DNA of 64,000 nucleotides from CAZJLP01 sp964546955 (GTDB lineage Bacteria > Verrucomicrobiota > Verrucomicrobiia > Opitutales > Opitutaceae). The stretch is taken from contig CAZJLP010000020.1 of the NCBI GenBank assembly GCA_964546955.1, positions 1-64,000 on the forward strand, written 5' to 3'. Shown piece by piece: positions 14,433 to 23,558 of the stretch (the stretch's first letter is position 1; each line of letters starts with the position of its first letter). The notes below the pieces were generated by a model. That model did no database searches. It was not told where the DNA came from and worked only from the letters and a program-made list of their open reading frames with translations. Position numbers and translations under genes: made by a program.

Positions 14433-15740
14433 TTACTTCGACGGTGGCGTTGCGCGGGCGCGCCACGATTTTTCTTTTTCGGGGCGGCCTGTCTCGGCGT
14501 ACAAGTTGGCGAGGAGGGTGGCGGTTTCGGCGATGCGAGTCTTGTAAGGCGGCGGAATCGCGGACTCCTGGGCGGCGAGGCCTTCGTGGGCTCGGATCAG
14601 CACGGCCTCCGCTTCGTCATAGTTCTTCTGCCCTAGCAAGGCCGCGCCGAGAATGCGGCCGGCACTGTGGACCTGCCAGGCACCGGCGGCGTACGCTTTG
14701 GTGCGTCGTTCGAGGCCCGTGCGTGCGGCAGTCACGGCCTGGTCGAATTTACCTTCGGCAACGAGCTGTTCGGCTTTGCGGACGAGGCTATCTCCCAGCA
14801 CCTTGTTCATTCCGCCACAGCCCAGCGCCACCCGCTCGGCGTCGCAGATGCCACGCGTGTCCACGTCCATGAGGCTATCGTCGATCCACTGGGTCGCGTA
14901 GCGTTGCTCGTGCCCCGCCGCATTGAGCATGCGGTCGTACGTCGCCGCGACGAGCCAGCGGCCCGTGCCCTCATCGCCAAGCAAAAGCGAACACACTGCG
15001 AGTTCGTGGGCCAGCCGGTATGAGGTGAAGGTCTCCCCGTGCTGCAGGATCAGGGACGCGTTGGCAAAATCTTCTTTGGTGGCGAGGGCGCCGGCAGCGA
15101 CGATTTCACACGTCCGTGTGTACCGTCTGCGATCGGCCTGACCAATCTCAGCCATTAGCTGCGGCGTGAGTTTGCTCCACTCTTTCCGCGCGGCCTGGTC
15201 GGCCCGCATGATTTCCTCCAGCTCCGGGTTGTTTTTCGCTTTGGCCGCCGTGCGAGCCGCCTCGGCGTCGCGCCAGATCGCGCGGACCACGGACGGCGCC
15301 GGCTCACTCACGAAATCGGAGGACAAGTCCAGTCGGATGGCGCCGAATCCGCGTTCGAGCCGATCGCCCCGTCCGAGTGACATCATGAGGAGGTCCCAGG
15401 CTTGCGGCAGCTGCGTGGCGGCTTCGCGCTTTCCGCGCGCGAACGCCGCGAGGAGGAGTTCGTAGACCACCCGGCGGCCTCGAAATTCCGCCGCGGGGGA
15501 AACGGCCGTCCTCGCCAGCAGGGCGGCTCGCAGGAAGTCGTCGCCACTCTTCAACGTGTCGGTCTCAATGAAGGCCTCCAACTCCGCGGCAAGGGCCCGA
15601 GTTTGTGTGAGGGTCGGTTCCTGACGCGGCGCTCGTTTTTCCAGCTCGTCGAGCGTGGTCGCCGGGGATGAAGCGGTGCAAAACACGGATCCAAGGGCAA
15701 ACGCTGCAGCTGCGGCGGCCCAGTTGAAGCGGAGGTTCAT
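14433..15740 (-). CDS. Secreted TPR-type helical-repeat protein
   Basis: 435 residues with a signal peptide (AAAAAAFALGSVFCTASS). The remainder is all-helical. The clearest TPR-like repeats are near the C-terminus (KAEQLVAEGKFDQAVTAARTGLE, LLGQKNYDEAEAVLIRAHEGL, TLLANLYAETGRPEKEKSW). No enzymatic motif. Probably a periplasmic scaffold; partner unknown. Confidence 0.65.
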   Translation of the reverse strand: MNLRFNWAAAAAAFALGSVFCTASSPATTLDELEKRAPRQEPTLTQTRALAAELEAFIETDTLKSGDDFLRAALLARTAVSPAAEFRGRRVVYELLLAAFARGKREAATQLPQAWDLLMMSLGRGDRLERGFGAIRLDLSSDFVSEPAPSVVRAIWRDAEAARTAAKAKNNPELEEIMRADQAARKEWSKLTPQLMAEIGQADRRRYTRTCEIVAAGALATKEDFANASLILQHGETFTSYRLAHELAVCSLLLGDEGTGRWLVAATYDRMLNAAGHEQRYATQWIDDSLMDVDTRGICDAERVALGCGGMNKVLGDSLVRKAEQLVAEGKFDQAVTAARTGLERRTKAYAAGAWQVHSAGRILGAALLGQKNYDEAEAVLIRAHEGLAAQESAIPPPYKTRIAETATLLANLYAETGRPEKEKSWRARATPPSK

Positions 15741-15815
15741 GGAGGTGAGCCTGCGGTTTGTCTCGAGCCAGTAGAAGTCGAAAGCGTGCGAATGCCCTGA
15801 TTCGATCCTTGTTTG

Positions 15816-15847
15816 GAACCGCGAATGGACGCCAATGGACGCGAATA
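15816..15847. repeat. GAACCGCGAATGGACGC extragenic repeat, copy 1
   Basis: GAACCGCGAATGGACGC followed by CAATGGACGCGAATA, with an internal tandem GAATGGACGC-like unit. A second 32-bp copy with a few changes is at 17796-17827. Both lie just outside gene ends. Confidence 0.65.
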
Positions 15848-15924
15848 AAATACGAGACTCAGGCTAGGTTGTCGCGCGGGGAGGCTATCAGATCACGCGG
15901 ACGCTTACCCGTTTCTCGGTCGGC

Positions 15925-16845
15925 TTACGCAAGTTGGAGCATGCTTTCCCGGAGGTCAGCCGCGACAGCGAGCGGAGTGCCGCCGAAGTAACGCTTGAAC
16001 TCACGGCTGAACTGAGAAGCGCTCTCGTACCCTACTTGCTGCGCCGCGCTCGCGACACTCGACCGCTGATTTACCAGGAGCAAGCGAGCCTTTTGGAGCC
16101 GGATTGTCTTCAGGTACTGCAACGGAGACGAGCCGGTGACCGCCTTAAAATGGACATGGAAGGTCGTCGTACTCATGCCGGCTTCGCGCGCGAGCCGATT
16201 CATGTCGAACGTTTGGGCGCAGGCGCTGTGCAGCCAATCAAGAATCCGGCAGATCCGACCAAAGTACGTGTCGGGCGAGGCCAGGGCGCGTAGATTGGCC
16301 CCTAAAGGACCGCACAGCGCCCGATAGGCAATCTCTCGGACGTAGTGCGGCCCCAGGATTTTTGCGTCCAGGGGCGACAGGAGTGTTTCCAAAAGCTGCA
16401 CTACGGCCCGTTCGATCGATTCATCCAGCGGAGCTGCGTCCGCAGCGCGCACAGGGTTGGCGAGGTTCTCACTGCGCGCCGGCACCTGCATGGCCAGTTC
16501 TCCCAGCAAGGTTGGCGAGAGTCCGATCGATAGTCCGTAGAGCGGCTTTTTCGCGGAACCGAATGACTCGCAGTAAAACGGCAAAGGCACGGCAAGCACG
16601 AGGTAATTCCGCGAATCGTAGACGAATGAATGGTCGCCGAGGCGGCCGATCTTCCGACCCTGTGCGAGCACAACGATCGAAGGATCGTACATGACGGGAC
16701 TGGTCGCAACATAGTGCGTAGAACGCATGAACCTTACGCCCGGTAGCTGCGACGGACTGAAGCCCTCGCCACGAGCTTGGTCGGCGATGAGGTTTACCAT
16801 TCTGCGGCCCAAGGTTTCCTTCGAAGCGCCGTCGTTGCTTCTCAT
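15925..16845 (-). CDS. AraC-family transcriptional regulator
   Basis: I set the start at ATG 16845 (MRSNDGASKETL), giving 306 residues, the usual length for this subfamily; the frame is open to 16917. Residues ~30-180 form the AraC_N-type sensor domain (PVMYDPSIVVLAQGRKIGRLGDHSFVYD split over the segment). Two HTH units follow, ending in the conserved SSVASAAQQVGYESASQFSREFKRYFG. It is divergent from the SDR gene at 17059 across ~210 bp, a common regulator/target layout, so it probably controls that oxidoreductase. The effector is unknown. Confidence 0.88.
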   Translation of the reverse strand: MRSNDGASKETLGRRMVNLIADQARGEGFSPSQLPGVRFMRSTHYVATSPVMYDPSIVVLAQGRKIGRLGDHSFVYDSRNYLVLAVPLPFYCESFGSAKKPLYGLSIGLSPTLLGELAMQVPARSENLANPVRAADAAPLDESIERAVVQLLETLLSPLDAKILGPHYVREIAYRALCGPLGANLRALASPDTYFGRICRILDWLHSACAQTFDMNRLAREAGMSTTTFHVHFKAVTGSSPLQYLKTIRLQKARLLLVNQRSSVASAAQQVGYESASQFSREFKRYFGGTPLAVAADLRESMLQLA

Positions 16846-17058
16846 CGTCTCAAGCAATCTATGTGGGAGCTCGTGAGCAATCACTCTCTTCCAGGCCATG
16901 GTGCGAGACGCCATCACTGTGCGTCGCGGCGGGAACGCACGGCCCTGGCGTAAAATCAGGCAAATCTCGCGAAAGTCCGTGTATTGAGGCCCTCCGACTA
17001 ATTTGTTAAAGTCACCGTGTCAGCTGCACGGGAATCCACTCGTCAGTGACACTATAAA

Positions 17059-17787
17059 ATGAATACACGAAAATACGCATTGGTGACCGGCGCGAACAAA
17101 GGCATCGGTCTTGAGATCGCTCGGCAGTTGGCGGGCGATGGCTTCACGGTTTTTATCGGCGGAAGAGATCCGGTAGCAACCGAGTCCGCGGCGGATCGGC
17201 TTGTAAAAGAAGGATTTGAAGTGATTGCACTCCCCCTCGACGTGACGAATGCGAGCAGCATCGCCGCTGCGGTGGACCGAGTCTCGGCCATCACGGCCAA
17301 ACTCGATGCGCTCATCAACAATGCGGGAATCCTGCGGGATGGCGCGAGCTCCGCCACGGAGTTTTCGGTCAGCGAAATGCGGACGACCTATGAAACCAAT
17401 GTCTTCGGACCCGTTGCGGTGCTTCAGGCCTTCCTTCCCCTCCTTCGTGCCGCGTCGGCCGCTCGCGTCGTCAACGTATCGAGCGCCCTCGGCTCACTCT
17501 CTTTTTTGAGCGATCCTTTGTGGGAGCATGCGAACTTCAAAGGGCTCGGTTACTGTTCGTCGAAAGCCGCTCTCAATGCTGTCACGGTGCTGATGGCGGC
17601 CGCACTCCGCGGAACCTCGATCAAGGTCAACAGCGCCTGCCCTGGTTTCTGTGCCACGGATCTGAATGGCTTCAGCGGGCATCGCACCCCCACGGATGGC
17701 GCACGAATCTCGGTGAAGCTGGCAACGTTGCCCAGCGATGGCCCGTCAGGGGGATTTTTCCGTGATGAAGGTCATGTTCCCTGGTGA
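17059..17787 (+). CDS. Short-chain dehydrogenase/reductase
   Basis: 242 residues, classical SDR. It has the cofactor motif TGANKGIG at the N-terminus, an NNAG motif (ALINNAGILRDG), the catalytic Ser region NVSSALGSL, and YCSSK supplying the catalytic Tyr and Lys. GGRDP after beta-2 suggests NADPH preference. The overall pattern is carbonyl-reductase-like and cytosolic. Its ATG is preceded by TATAAA, but no strong SD is visible. Probably regulated by the divergent AraC protein. Confidence 0.88.
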   Translation: MNTRKYALVTGANKGIGLEIARQLAGDGFTVFIGGRDPVATESAADRLVKEGFEVIALPLDVTNASSIAAAVDRVSAITAKLDALINNAGILRDGASSATEFSVSEMRTTYETNVFGPVAVLQAFLPLLRAASAARVVNVSSALGSLSFLSDPLWEHANFKGLGYCSSKAALNAVTVLMAAALRGTSIKVNSACPGFCATDLNGFSGHRTPTDGARISVKLATLPSDGPSGGFFRDEGHVPW

Positions 17788-17795
17788 TTTCGTTT

Positions 17796-17827
17796 GAACC
17801 GCGAATGCGCCCGAATGGACGCGAATA
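17796..17827. repeat. GAACCGCGAATGGACGC-type repeat, copy 2
   Basis: Second 32-bp copy of the repeat at 15816-15847, directly after the SDR stop and in the same orientation. Confidence 0.6.
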
Positions 17828-18110
17828 GATACGGATTTCGGCGGTGGCTCGAGATTAGCGGGCGTAAGCGAGGATTAGCGTTCCTCTGGATTATGGATCA
17901 ATGGATTGATCCATGTCGATCAAGCCCCCTCTCGCGCAATGGTTGCGCCGGCGGGGTAAAACTTTGCACGTTGCAATCGTTCCATGGACTGTGCGTTAGA
18001 AAATCACCTCGGCAAACAGTGAATCTTGGCATTCGGGTAATTGGATTCTCGCTGGTTGCCCTGGCATTTTTTGGCGCGCTATCGAGGGACGATGTGATAC
18101 AAGTTCCGCT

Positions 18111-18686
18111 GTGAAGCGCATACTTGGTTCAGTGGTTACGTTCGCACTCGTCACCCTCTTCCCTATGGCTATTGCACATGCGGAGCTGCAGTTCATTGGG
18201 TACGTGTCGGCCGCATCATCCTCCCGGTTTGCACTGTACGACACCGAATCAAAAACGAGCCGTTGGCTCGGAGTCGGGGAGGAGTTCGTCGGCCACCGTA
18301 TCGTGGTCTTCAACCCCGAAAAGCTGACCCTCACCGTTGTAGGTGCAGGGCAGAATCGTGTGCTGACGCTCGTCGATAACGGCATCGGCGGCAATGAACC
18401 CGCAACCGAGGAACGGGATAAGGGCTTTGCTACATCAGTCGGGGACATGATCCGCAAGCTTTCAACCCCTGGCCGAGATATTGTCCGCCCCACGATCGAA
18501 GATCTCATTGCCGAAGCACAGAAGTTTGGCCGGGAAATCGTGCACCGAGATACCAAGGACGGGCATGAAGTCATAATTATGGACGTTCGCGACGAACCAC
18601 GCAGCCGCAGCCGGGTGTTCAACTACTCGGTGTCGCTCTCACCAAGAAAGCGCGGCGAACCGAAGAGAACATTGATCTTGCACTGA
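18111..18686 (+). CDS. Secreted protein of unknown function
   Basis: GTG start at 18111 and 191 residues. Residues 1-24 are a signal peptide (VTFALVTLFPMAIAHA). The next ~60 residues (LQFIGYVSAASSSRFALYDTESKTSRWLGVGEEFVGHRIV, read in parts) look like a small beta domain reminiscent of PulC-type domains of secretion systems. The tail is charged. No catalytic motif seen. Stand-alone gene. Confidence 0.6.
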   Translation: MKRILGSVVTFALVTLFPMAIAHAELQFIGYVSAASSSRFALYDTESKTSRWLGVGEEFVGHRIVVFNPEKLTLTVVGAGQNRVLTLVDNGIGGNEPATEERDKGFATSVGDMIRKLSTPGRDIVRPTIEDLIAEAQKFGREIVHRDTKDGHEVIIMDVRDEPRSRSRVFNYSVSLSPRKRGEPKRTLILH

Positions 18687-19139
18687 TCGCCTGGAAATTG
18701 AAATGGCCAGGGTCGAAAATGGGATAGTGGAATAGCGATAAACCGCGAATCCTGGCATTCGGGAAGCTACCCTTCTCGAGCCTGTTTGATTGGGATCACT
18801 TGGCGGAGTTGGGGGCAGCAAGGGTTACACCTGTCCGGTTGGGAACGGCGAACGGTGATGAAGCGGTTCAGCGCGGGTCTATTTCTTGAGGTTTTTGCGA
18901 CGACCCCAGGTTCTCGCCTGCACTAGGGACGGTTGCTTCGGCGGTGTGGCTGCGCAAACGGGGTCAGGCAGAAGCCCCACGGGTGATAACCTCAATTTGC
19001 GAGGGGCGGCGTTGTGTCGCTTGAAATGTTTCTGGCCCGCCGTACGGTCCGGCGCGTTTCGCCGTTGATCCAGTTTGCGGGAGAGAAAAGGCAGAAGGCG
19101 GCGGCGTTCGCCGTCCGCATCAAAAACCAAATCCGAATC
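18687..19139. other. Intergenic region upstream of the beta-helix gene
   Basis: Nothing firmly identifiable. The frame of the next gene is open back to 19014, but that part is basic and low-complexity and precedes the signal peptide. Confidence 0.4.
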
Positions 19140-21035
19140 ATGAAGCACAATGGAATGTTCGTTTCGCCTCCAGCCCCCACCGGCCTCTCGGCCGCTATTC
19201 CTCGATTCGCCGCGCTTTTGTGCGCGGCGTTCTGCAGCACCGCAATCGGCGCCGACTTGCTGCTCACCAAGCAGATCCTGGATACGCACCAGGGGATGAT
19301 CAACTTCGCGAAGTATCCGCACTCCCTCCAACCGGGCGACAAGGTGCTCATCCAAGGACACACGCGGGACCGCTTGGTCCTCGTCAATCTGACGCAGGGG
19401 TCCGCCACCGCCCCGATCACCGTGACCAACACCGGCGGTCAGTTGGTGATCGACGATGTAGGCACCACGCTGAGCACGGGCATCAAGTTGTACGGCGTCC
19501 AGAACGTCGTGCTCAAAGGAACTCCCGCGCCGGGCGCCTATGAGCACGGCATCAAGGTGGCCAAAGCCGACTCCAACGGCGTGGACATCGACTACAACCA
19601 CTACAATGAGTCGTGGATCGGGGGCACATTCGTCGAATCGAAGAACGTGGAGGTCGCCTATCTCGAGATCGGCAACGTCGGCTTTTCCGGCATCCAAGCG
19701 AAGTACGAAGCGGGAGTCACTTATCCGGCCAACGCCCTCCTCGACGGCTTGAAGTTACATCATAACTACATTCACGATACGCGCGGCGAGGGGCTCTATA
19801 TCGGCTGGACCTTTGACGGACATCCCTGGGTGGCCAACGTGTCGATCCATGACAATGTGATCGTCAATACGGGTTGGGACGGCATCCAGCTGAACCGCAG
19901 CAAGGGTCAGAATGCCATCTACAACAATGTCGTCGATCGCTATGCCGTCGCACCGTCCGATCTGGCGCAGAACGAGGGGATCACGGTGAGCGCGAGCCGG
20001 GTCAACATCTACAACAACTGGGTCCGCGCGGCTGGCGCGATGTCGGGCACCGCGTTGTTCTACACGCCCTATGATGCGAGCCGCATCTACAACAACGTGT
20101 TCATCCGGCCCACCGCGGAGGACGCGATCATTGTCCGCAAAGGGGCGACTGAACTGACCGCCCTCCCCTCCGCGAGGACGGATTTGATCAACAACACGAT
20201 CGTGCAGCCGGTGAAGCATGGCATCACGGTTTACGATTCCGTCGACACTCCGGTCGCGTTTCACAACAACATCATTGCCGATCCCATCGAGGGCACCTTC
20301 ATCAACTCGGGTTCGCCTTCCTTCAGCCAGTCGCACAATCTTCGCGCGGAGACGGTCGCGGAAGTGCGCTTCGCCGACGCGGCCACGGACGACTACGATC
20401 TCGCGGCGGGGTCCCCTGCGATCGATGCCGGCCTCAACGCCGCGTCCTTCGGCGTCACGACTGACCTCGAGGGGGTGTCCCGGCCGCAGGGTTCAGCCTA
20501 TGACGTCGGGGCGTATGAATTCGAGCAGGCCGCCACCTTCCGCGTGCTGACTCCGGCGGGCCGCGGCACGGCCGTGGGCAGCGAGTATTGCGCCGCGATT
20601 GGAGCGTTCGATGCCCAGCCCACCTGGAACGTCCAGGAGAGCAGGCCCATCGGAGACGATCCCAACGCCAATTCCGGAACGACGACGGCGTATGCCAATC
20701 GCCACTGGTACATTGACCTCGGACCCGACTGGGCGAAGGTGCGGATCACGGGTCTTTGGACGCGTTATCGTCCCTACAGCGGAGGAAACCATCCTGGATT
20801 CGCCGCCCTTTGGTGGGACGATGACAACGACAACGTAGCCGACGGCACGCCGGCGACGGCGCTCAACTTCGCGACCGCGCAAAATCTGCCGCATGTGGCG
20901 ACGCAGCAGTGGGCGCGCGATCGGGAATTTGCGTCGCCCGTCGTGCCAGCCGGACGGTACCTGGTGATCAGCACGGGGCCCGCGCCGACCGATCGTCCGA
21001 ACGAATTCGCGATCATCGGTTACACGACGCCCTGA
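19140..21035 (+). CDS. Secreted right-handed beta-helix protein
   Basis: I place the start at ATG 19140 (MKHNGMF), just before a signal peptide (AALLCAAFCSTAIGA); the frame is open to 19014. Of 631 residues, about 30-480 form a parallel beta-helix rich in N-ladders (LKLHHNYIHDTRGEGLYIG, VSIHDNVIVNTGWDGIQLN, NAIYNNVVDR). It ends in the cap motif DVGAYEFEQ typical of polysaccharide-lyase/hydrolase-like secreted proteins. The C-terminal ~150 residues are a separate beta domain (WYIDLGPDWAKVRITGLW). A polysaccharide-active role is likely; the catalytic site cannot be assigned by eye. Confidence 0.75.
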   Translation: MKHNGMFVSPPAPTGLSAAIPRFAALLCAAFCSTAIGADLLLTKQILDTHQGMINFAKYPHSLQPGDKVLIQGHTRDRLVLVNLTQGSATAPITVTNTGGQLVIDDVGTTLSTGIKLYGVQNVVLKGTPAPGAYEHGIKVAKADSNGVDIDYNHYNESWIGGTFVESKNVEVAYLEIGNVGFSGIQAKYEAGVTYPANALLDGLKLHHNYIHDTRGEGLYIGWTFDGHPWVANVSIHDNVIVNTGWDGIQLNRSKGQNAIYNNVVDRYAVAPSDLAQNEGITVSASRVNIYNNWVRAAGAMSGTALFYTPYDASRIYNNVFIRPTAEDAIIVRKGATELTALPSARTDLINNTIVQPVKHGITVYDSVDTPVAFHNNIIADPIEGTFINSGSPSFSQSHNLRAETVAEVRFADAATDDYDLAAGSPAIDAGLNAASFGVTTDLEGVSRPQGSAYDVGAYEFEQAATFRVLTPAGRGTAVGSEYCAAIGAFDAQPTWNVQESRPIGDDPNANSGTTTAYANRHWYIDLGPDWAKVRITGLWTRYRPYSGGNHPGFAALWWDDDNDNVADGTPATALNFATAQNLPHVATQQWARDREFASPVVPAGRYLVISTGPAPTDRPNEFAIIGYTTP

Positions 21036-21278
21036 GCCCGGCCCACGAACCGCCACGGGGGGGCCACCGAACAGAGCCAGCCTCTTTCGTCGAAATGAGG
21101 TTGGTCCCCCGTGGACAACGGCCGCCCGAGAATCTGGGCGGCCGCGCCTGACGGCGATTTTCTCGCAAAGGTTTCGAAGGAGGCGAAGGCGGGTTAGACG
21201 CCCAGCGGCTTGCGTGCGCTTGAATCGAACGAACGCTGGCAGCGCCGAAGGGAATATGCCATATCAGCCGGACCAGCT

Positions 21279-21695
21279 ATGAAAACCCTCTTCACGGTCT
21301 TGTGTTTCACTGTTGTGCAGGTTTGGGCAGCGTCGGCGCCCTCGGACGAATTGAGCCAGCTCCTTGTGGGGACTTGGCAATCTCAGCCCATCAGCGACAA
21401 GCATCCGATTGGCCAATCAACCTATTTCGCAGACGGCACGGGCATCGAAATGGTACCGAAAAAGGACCCGTCGGCTCCGCTCACCCGGGTGAGTTTGAAG
21501 TGGAGGATCAAAGATAAGGTGCTGATCCTGACCAGTGTATCTTCCAGCGACCCCGATCATGTCCCCGTCGGTGTGGAAATCCAGGACCGCATCGTCTCCC
21601 TCACGGCTGAGCAATTCGTCTTCGAGCCTGTCGCGGGCTACCCGGGCGAGACGCCGAAACGCATCACCGTGTTCAGAAAAAAGCCGGTCGGTTGA
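21279..21695 (+). CDS. Small secreted protein, lipocalin-like pattern
   Basis: Start at ATG 21279 (MKTLFTVLCF), giving a signal peptide ending near WAASA; the frame is open to 21210. The mature ~120 residues are beta-rich, with LLVGTWQSQP at the start and repeated strands, resembling small lipocalin-like domains. No known function. Convergent with the DUF2798 gene; a terminator hairpin lies in its last codons. Confidence 0.55.
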   Translation: MKTLFTVLCFTVVQVWAASAPSDELSQLLVGTWQSQPISDKHPIGQSTYFADGTGIEMVPKKDPSAPLTRVSLKWRIKDKVLILTSVSSSDPDHVPVGVEIQDRIVSLTAEQFVFEPVAGYPGETPKRITVFRKKPVG

Positions 21696-21704
21696 CCGAC
21701 CGGC
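21677..21704 (-). terminator. Rho-independent terminator
   Basis: On the minus strand GCCGGTCGGT pairs with ACCGACCGGC around a 2-nt loop and is followed by six T. It ends the membrane-protein transcript from 22631, about 20 nt after that stop, and overlaps the final codons of the convergent gene. Confidence 0.8.
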
Positions 21705-21722
21705 GTGTTCTGAAGCAATTCC

Positions 21723-22631
21723 CTACCCCGTTGGCGCATCCGCGGCAACGGCGGGTCGGGCGACGGGTTTTGTCAGCAGGCGTTCCACCCCGCGCTGGAT
21801 AATCGGGCCGAGTATAAGGATGGCAGGGATGACCAACACATAACCGATCGCCCAGGATCGGAGCCAGGTCCGGAGAAACCGGTCGTTGTAGCCGAGGTTG
21901 AGGGAAAGGAGGGTGAAGGAGAGTACGCCCGTGGTGACCACTCCCATGATCAGCGCGAAGGCCACCCTTTGTTTGAGGCTCGGAGGCCCCGAAAGGCCGC
22001 GATCGGGTGCCGTAGCCGGCTCCAGTGACAACCGAGCCGCGCCGGCGGCGGCCGATGCGCCGCGTGGAAGCTCTCGCAGTCGGTGAAAGAGCACAACATG
22101 GCTCGCGATCAACAGAGGTACGAAGAACAACGGAACGAGCACGAGAGGAAAGCGGGCGATTTCGATCATGGATCCCGGATGCGCGACGTTCAGCCACGCT
22201 CCGGTGCCGACCGCGACGACCAGATCGAGCAATGAAAACGCGTTCCACCAAGGGAGAAGGCGTCGCAGAAGCGCCTCGTCACGCAGGAGCAGCAGCCCCC
22301 ACGCGCCAGCCGCAGCTGCGATGTCTCCCCACCCTGCCCGGTAAGCGAAATCCGCGGGGAGCCGTCCCCAGGCATGCAGCCACAGAAAATAGATCCCGAC
22401 AAAACGGACGAGATGAAGCGCGAGCAGGGACCGCAGGCTCAGCCCCGAGACCACGCTCGCGAGCCACGCCCAGCGGCGGCTGCCGATCGAAAGCACAATC
22501 GCCGGAGCCGCGACCAGCAATGGCACAACAAACGAAGGAAGATGACGGAGCACTTCGAAGGCGCCCGCGGTCGCCACGGCGACAGCCCAGGCGGCGAGGA
22601 GGAGAAGGAAACGTTGGCGAGGAAGATTCAT
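21723..22631 (-). CDS. Multi-pass membrane protein with C-terminal DUF2798
   Basis: I use ATG 22631 (MNLPRQRF); a GTG at 22640 would lie inside operator 1. About 302 residues with roughly eight hydrophobic helices. The last ~75 residues (SLKQRVAFALIMGVVTTGVLSF, then FLRTWLRSWAIGYVLVIPAILILGPII) match DUF2798, usually a stand-alone two-helix protein. The N-terminal part is an unrecognised 5-6-helix membrane domain. Divergent from the HxlR regulator with two shared palindromes between them, so almost certainly HxlR-controlled. Function unknown; transport or stress response is a guess from the regulator type. Confidence 0.7.
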   Translation of the reverse strand: MNLPRQRFLLLLAAWAVAVATAGAFEVLRHLPSFVVPLLVAAPAIVLSIGSRRWAWLASVVSGLSLRSLLALHLVRFVGIYFLWLHAWGRLPADFAYRAGWGDIAAAAGAWGLLLLRDEALLRRLLPWWNAFSLLDLVVAVGTGAWLNVAHPGSMIEIARFPLVLVPLFFVPLLIASHVVLFHRLRELPRGASAAAGAARLSLEPATAPDRGLSGPPSLKQRVAFALIMGVVTTGVLSFTLLSLNLGYNDRFLRTWLRSWAIGYVLVIPAILILGPIIQRGVERLLTKPVARPAVAADAPTG

Positions 22632-22635
22632 AAGT

Positions 22636-22658
22636 GTCACTTGTCTTTTGAAAGTAAC
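22636..22658. promoter_or_regulatory. Probable HxlR operator 1
   Basis: GTCACTTG-N7-AAAGTAAC, an imperfect 23-bp palindrome of the same plan as operator 2. It sits just upstream of the membrane-protein ATG, where binding would block its expression. Confidence 0.75.
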
Positions 22659-22672
22659 ACGAGGCTCGCCTT

Positions 22673-22695
22673 GTTACTTGCTTTTTGCAAGTAAC
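22673..22695. promoter_or_regulatory. Probable HxlR operator 2
   Basis: Perfect palindrome GTTACTTG-N7-CAAGTAAC, 37 bp centre to centre from operator 1 and 17 bp upstream of the hxlR-type ATG. It fits winged-helix dimer binding and autoregulation. Confidence 0.8.
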
Positions 22696-22712
22696 ATTTT
22701 TATCCTGCCGCC

Positions 22713-23108
22713 ATGCCTCGAACCCGCAACATCTTACCGCCCCTTCGCTCGAGCTGTCCCATCTCCGGCAGCCTCGATCTCGTCGGCGACAAATGGACGC
22801 TCCTCGTGGTGCGGGACCTACTGATGGGCAAGTCGCGCTACGGCGACTTCGCCGCAGCGCCGGAAGGCATCCCGTCCAACCTTCTGGCCGACCGTCTCAA
22901 CCGTTTAGAGGCGGCCGGAATCGTGACCCGCAAACCGTATCAGAGGAAACCCGCGCGCTACGCTTATGCCCTGACCCGAAAAGGCGAGGAGCTGAGTGGC
23001 GTGCTGATCGCGCTCGGCCGATGGGGACAACGCCACATTCCGGGCACGAAGATCCCGGAAACAATGGGTGTGGCATTGGGTGCAAGAATCAACCCCATGA
23101 GCGGATGA
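22713..23108 (+). CDS. HxlR-family transcriptional regulator
   Basis: 131 residues. CPISGSLDLVGDKWTLLVVRDLLMGKSRYGDF is the HxlR winged-helix signature, with the redox-capable Cys near residue 15. GIPSNLLADRLNRLEAAGIVTRKPYQ supplies the recognition helix, and RYAYALTRKGEEL the wing. Such regulators sense reactive aldehydes, quinones or oxidants through the Cys. Divergent from the DUF2798 gene. Confidence 0.92.
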   Translation: MPRTRNILPPLRSSCPISGSLDLVGDKWTLLVVRDLLMGKSRYGDFAAAPEGIPSNLLADRLNRLEAAGIVTRKPYQRKPARYAYALTRKGEELSGVLIALGRWGQRHIPGTKIPETMGVALGARINPMSG

Positions 23109-23225
23109 GGGAGCTTGCGGTGGCGAGGGAGATCGAAAGGGCGTAGTCGAAACGGTGGACTCGCCCGTCGTGGCGACGGACGTCGCACGCGAACATTCGC
23201 GCAGCGGTGGTGCGGCTATCGAACT

Positions 23226-23246
23226 AACCTGCCGGGACGGCAGGTT
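23226..23246. repeat. AACCTGCCG hairpin repeat, copy 1
   Basis: AACCTGCCG-GGA-CGGCAGGTT, a perfect 9-bp stem with a 3-nt loop, in the gap after the HxlR gene. An identical copy with flanking identity (CGAACYAACC) is at 48484-48504. Confidence 0.75.
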
Positions 23247-23314
23247 CCACCTCCGGCGCTCGAACTAAGATTAGGGCGTGTTAAGAGAAAGATGAGCCTC
23301 TGAAAAACGGATTG

Positions 23315-23462
23315 AAGGTAGGGCGAACCGTCCCCGGTGAGCCGTCGAAGCGGACACCGGTGCAGAGGAACGTCGTACCGACGCCAAATTCGCGCCGCGA
23401 CGAGAATGTTATGACATGTCCCTCGCACACGACGGCTCACCGGGGACGTTTCGCCCTACCTT
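23315..23462. repeat. ~148-bp inverted-repeat element, copy 1
   Basis: The ends 23315-23347 and 23430-23462 are inverted copies matching at 32 of 33 positions; each outer end begins AAGGTAGGGCGAA. The ~82-bp centre is alignable to the centre of the copy at 57353-57498 (shared ACGCCAAA, CACACGACGGC). Too short to code; looks like a non-autonomous hairpin element. Confidence 0.8.
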
Positions 23463-23558
23463 CCGATCCTCATTCCCAACCACGCCTAGATAAGGAATAG
23501 AGAGAAAGATCGCGGAGGGCCGCCGCGGGGGAATCAAACGAGCACACTCGGCGCGGTC

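Noticed and set aside
18879..19697. Long minus-strand frame opposite the beta-helix gene
   Set aside because: His/Val/Asp-rich composition typical of the antisense of a GC-rich gene; the plus strand has a signal peptide and beta-helix motifs.
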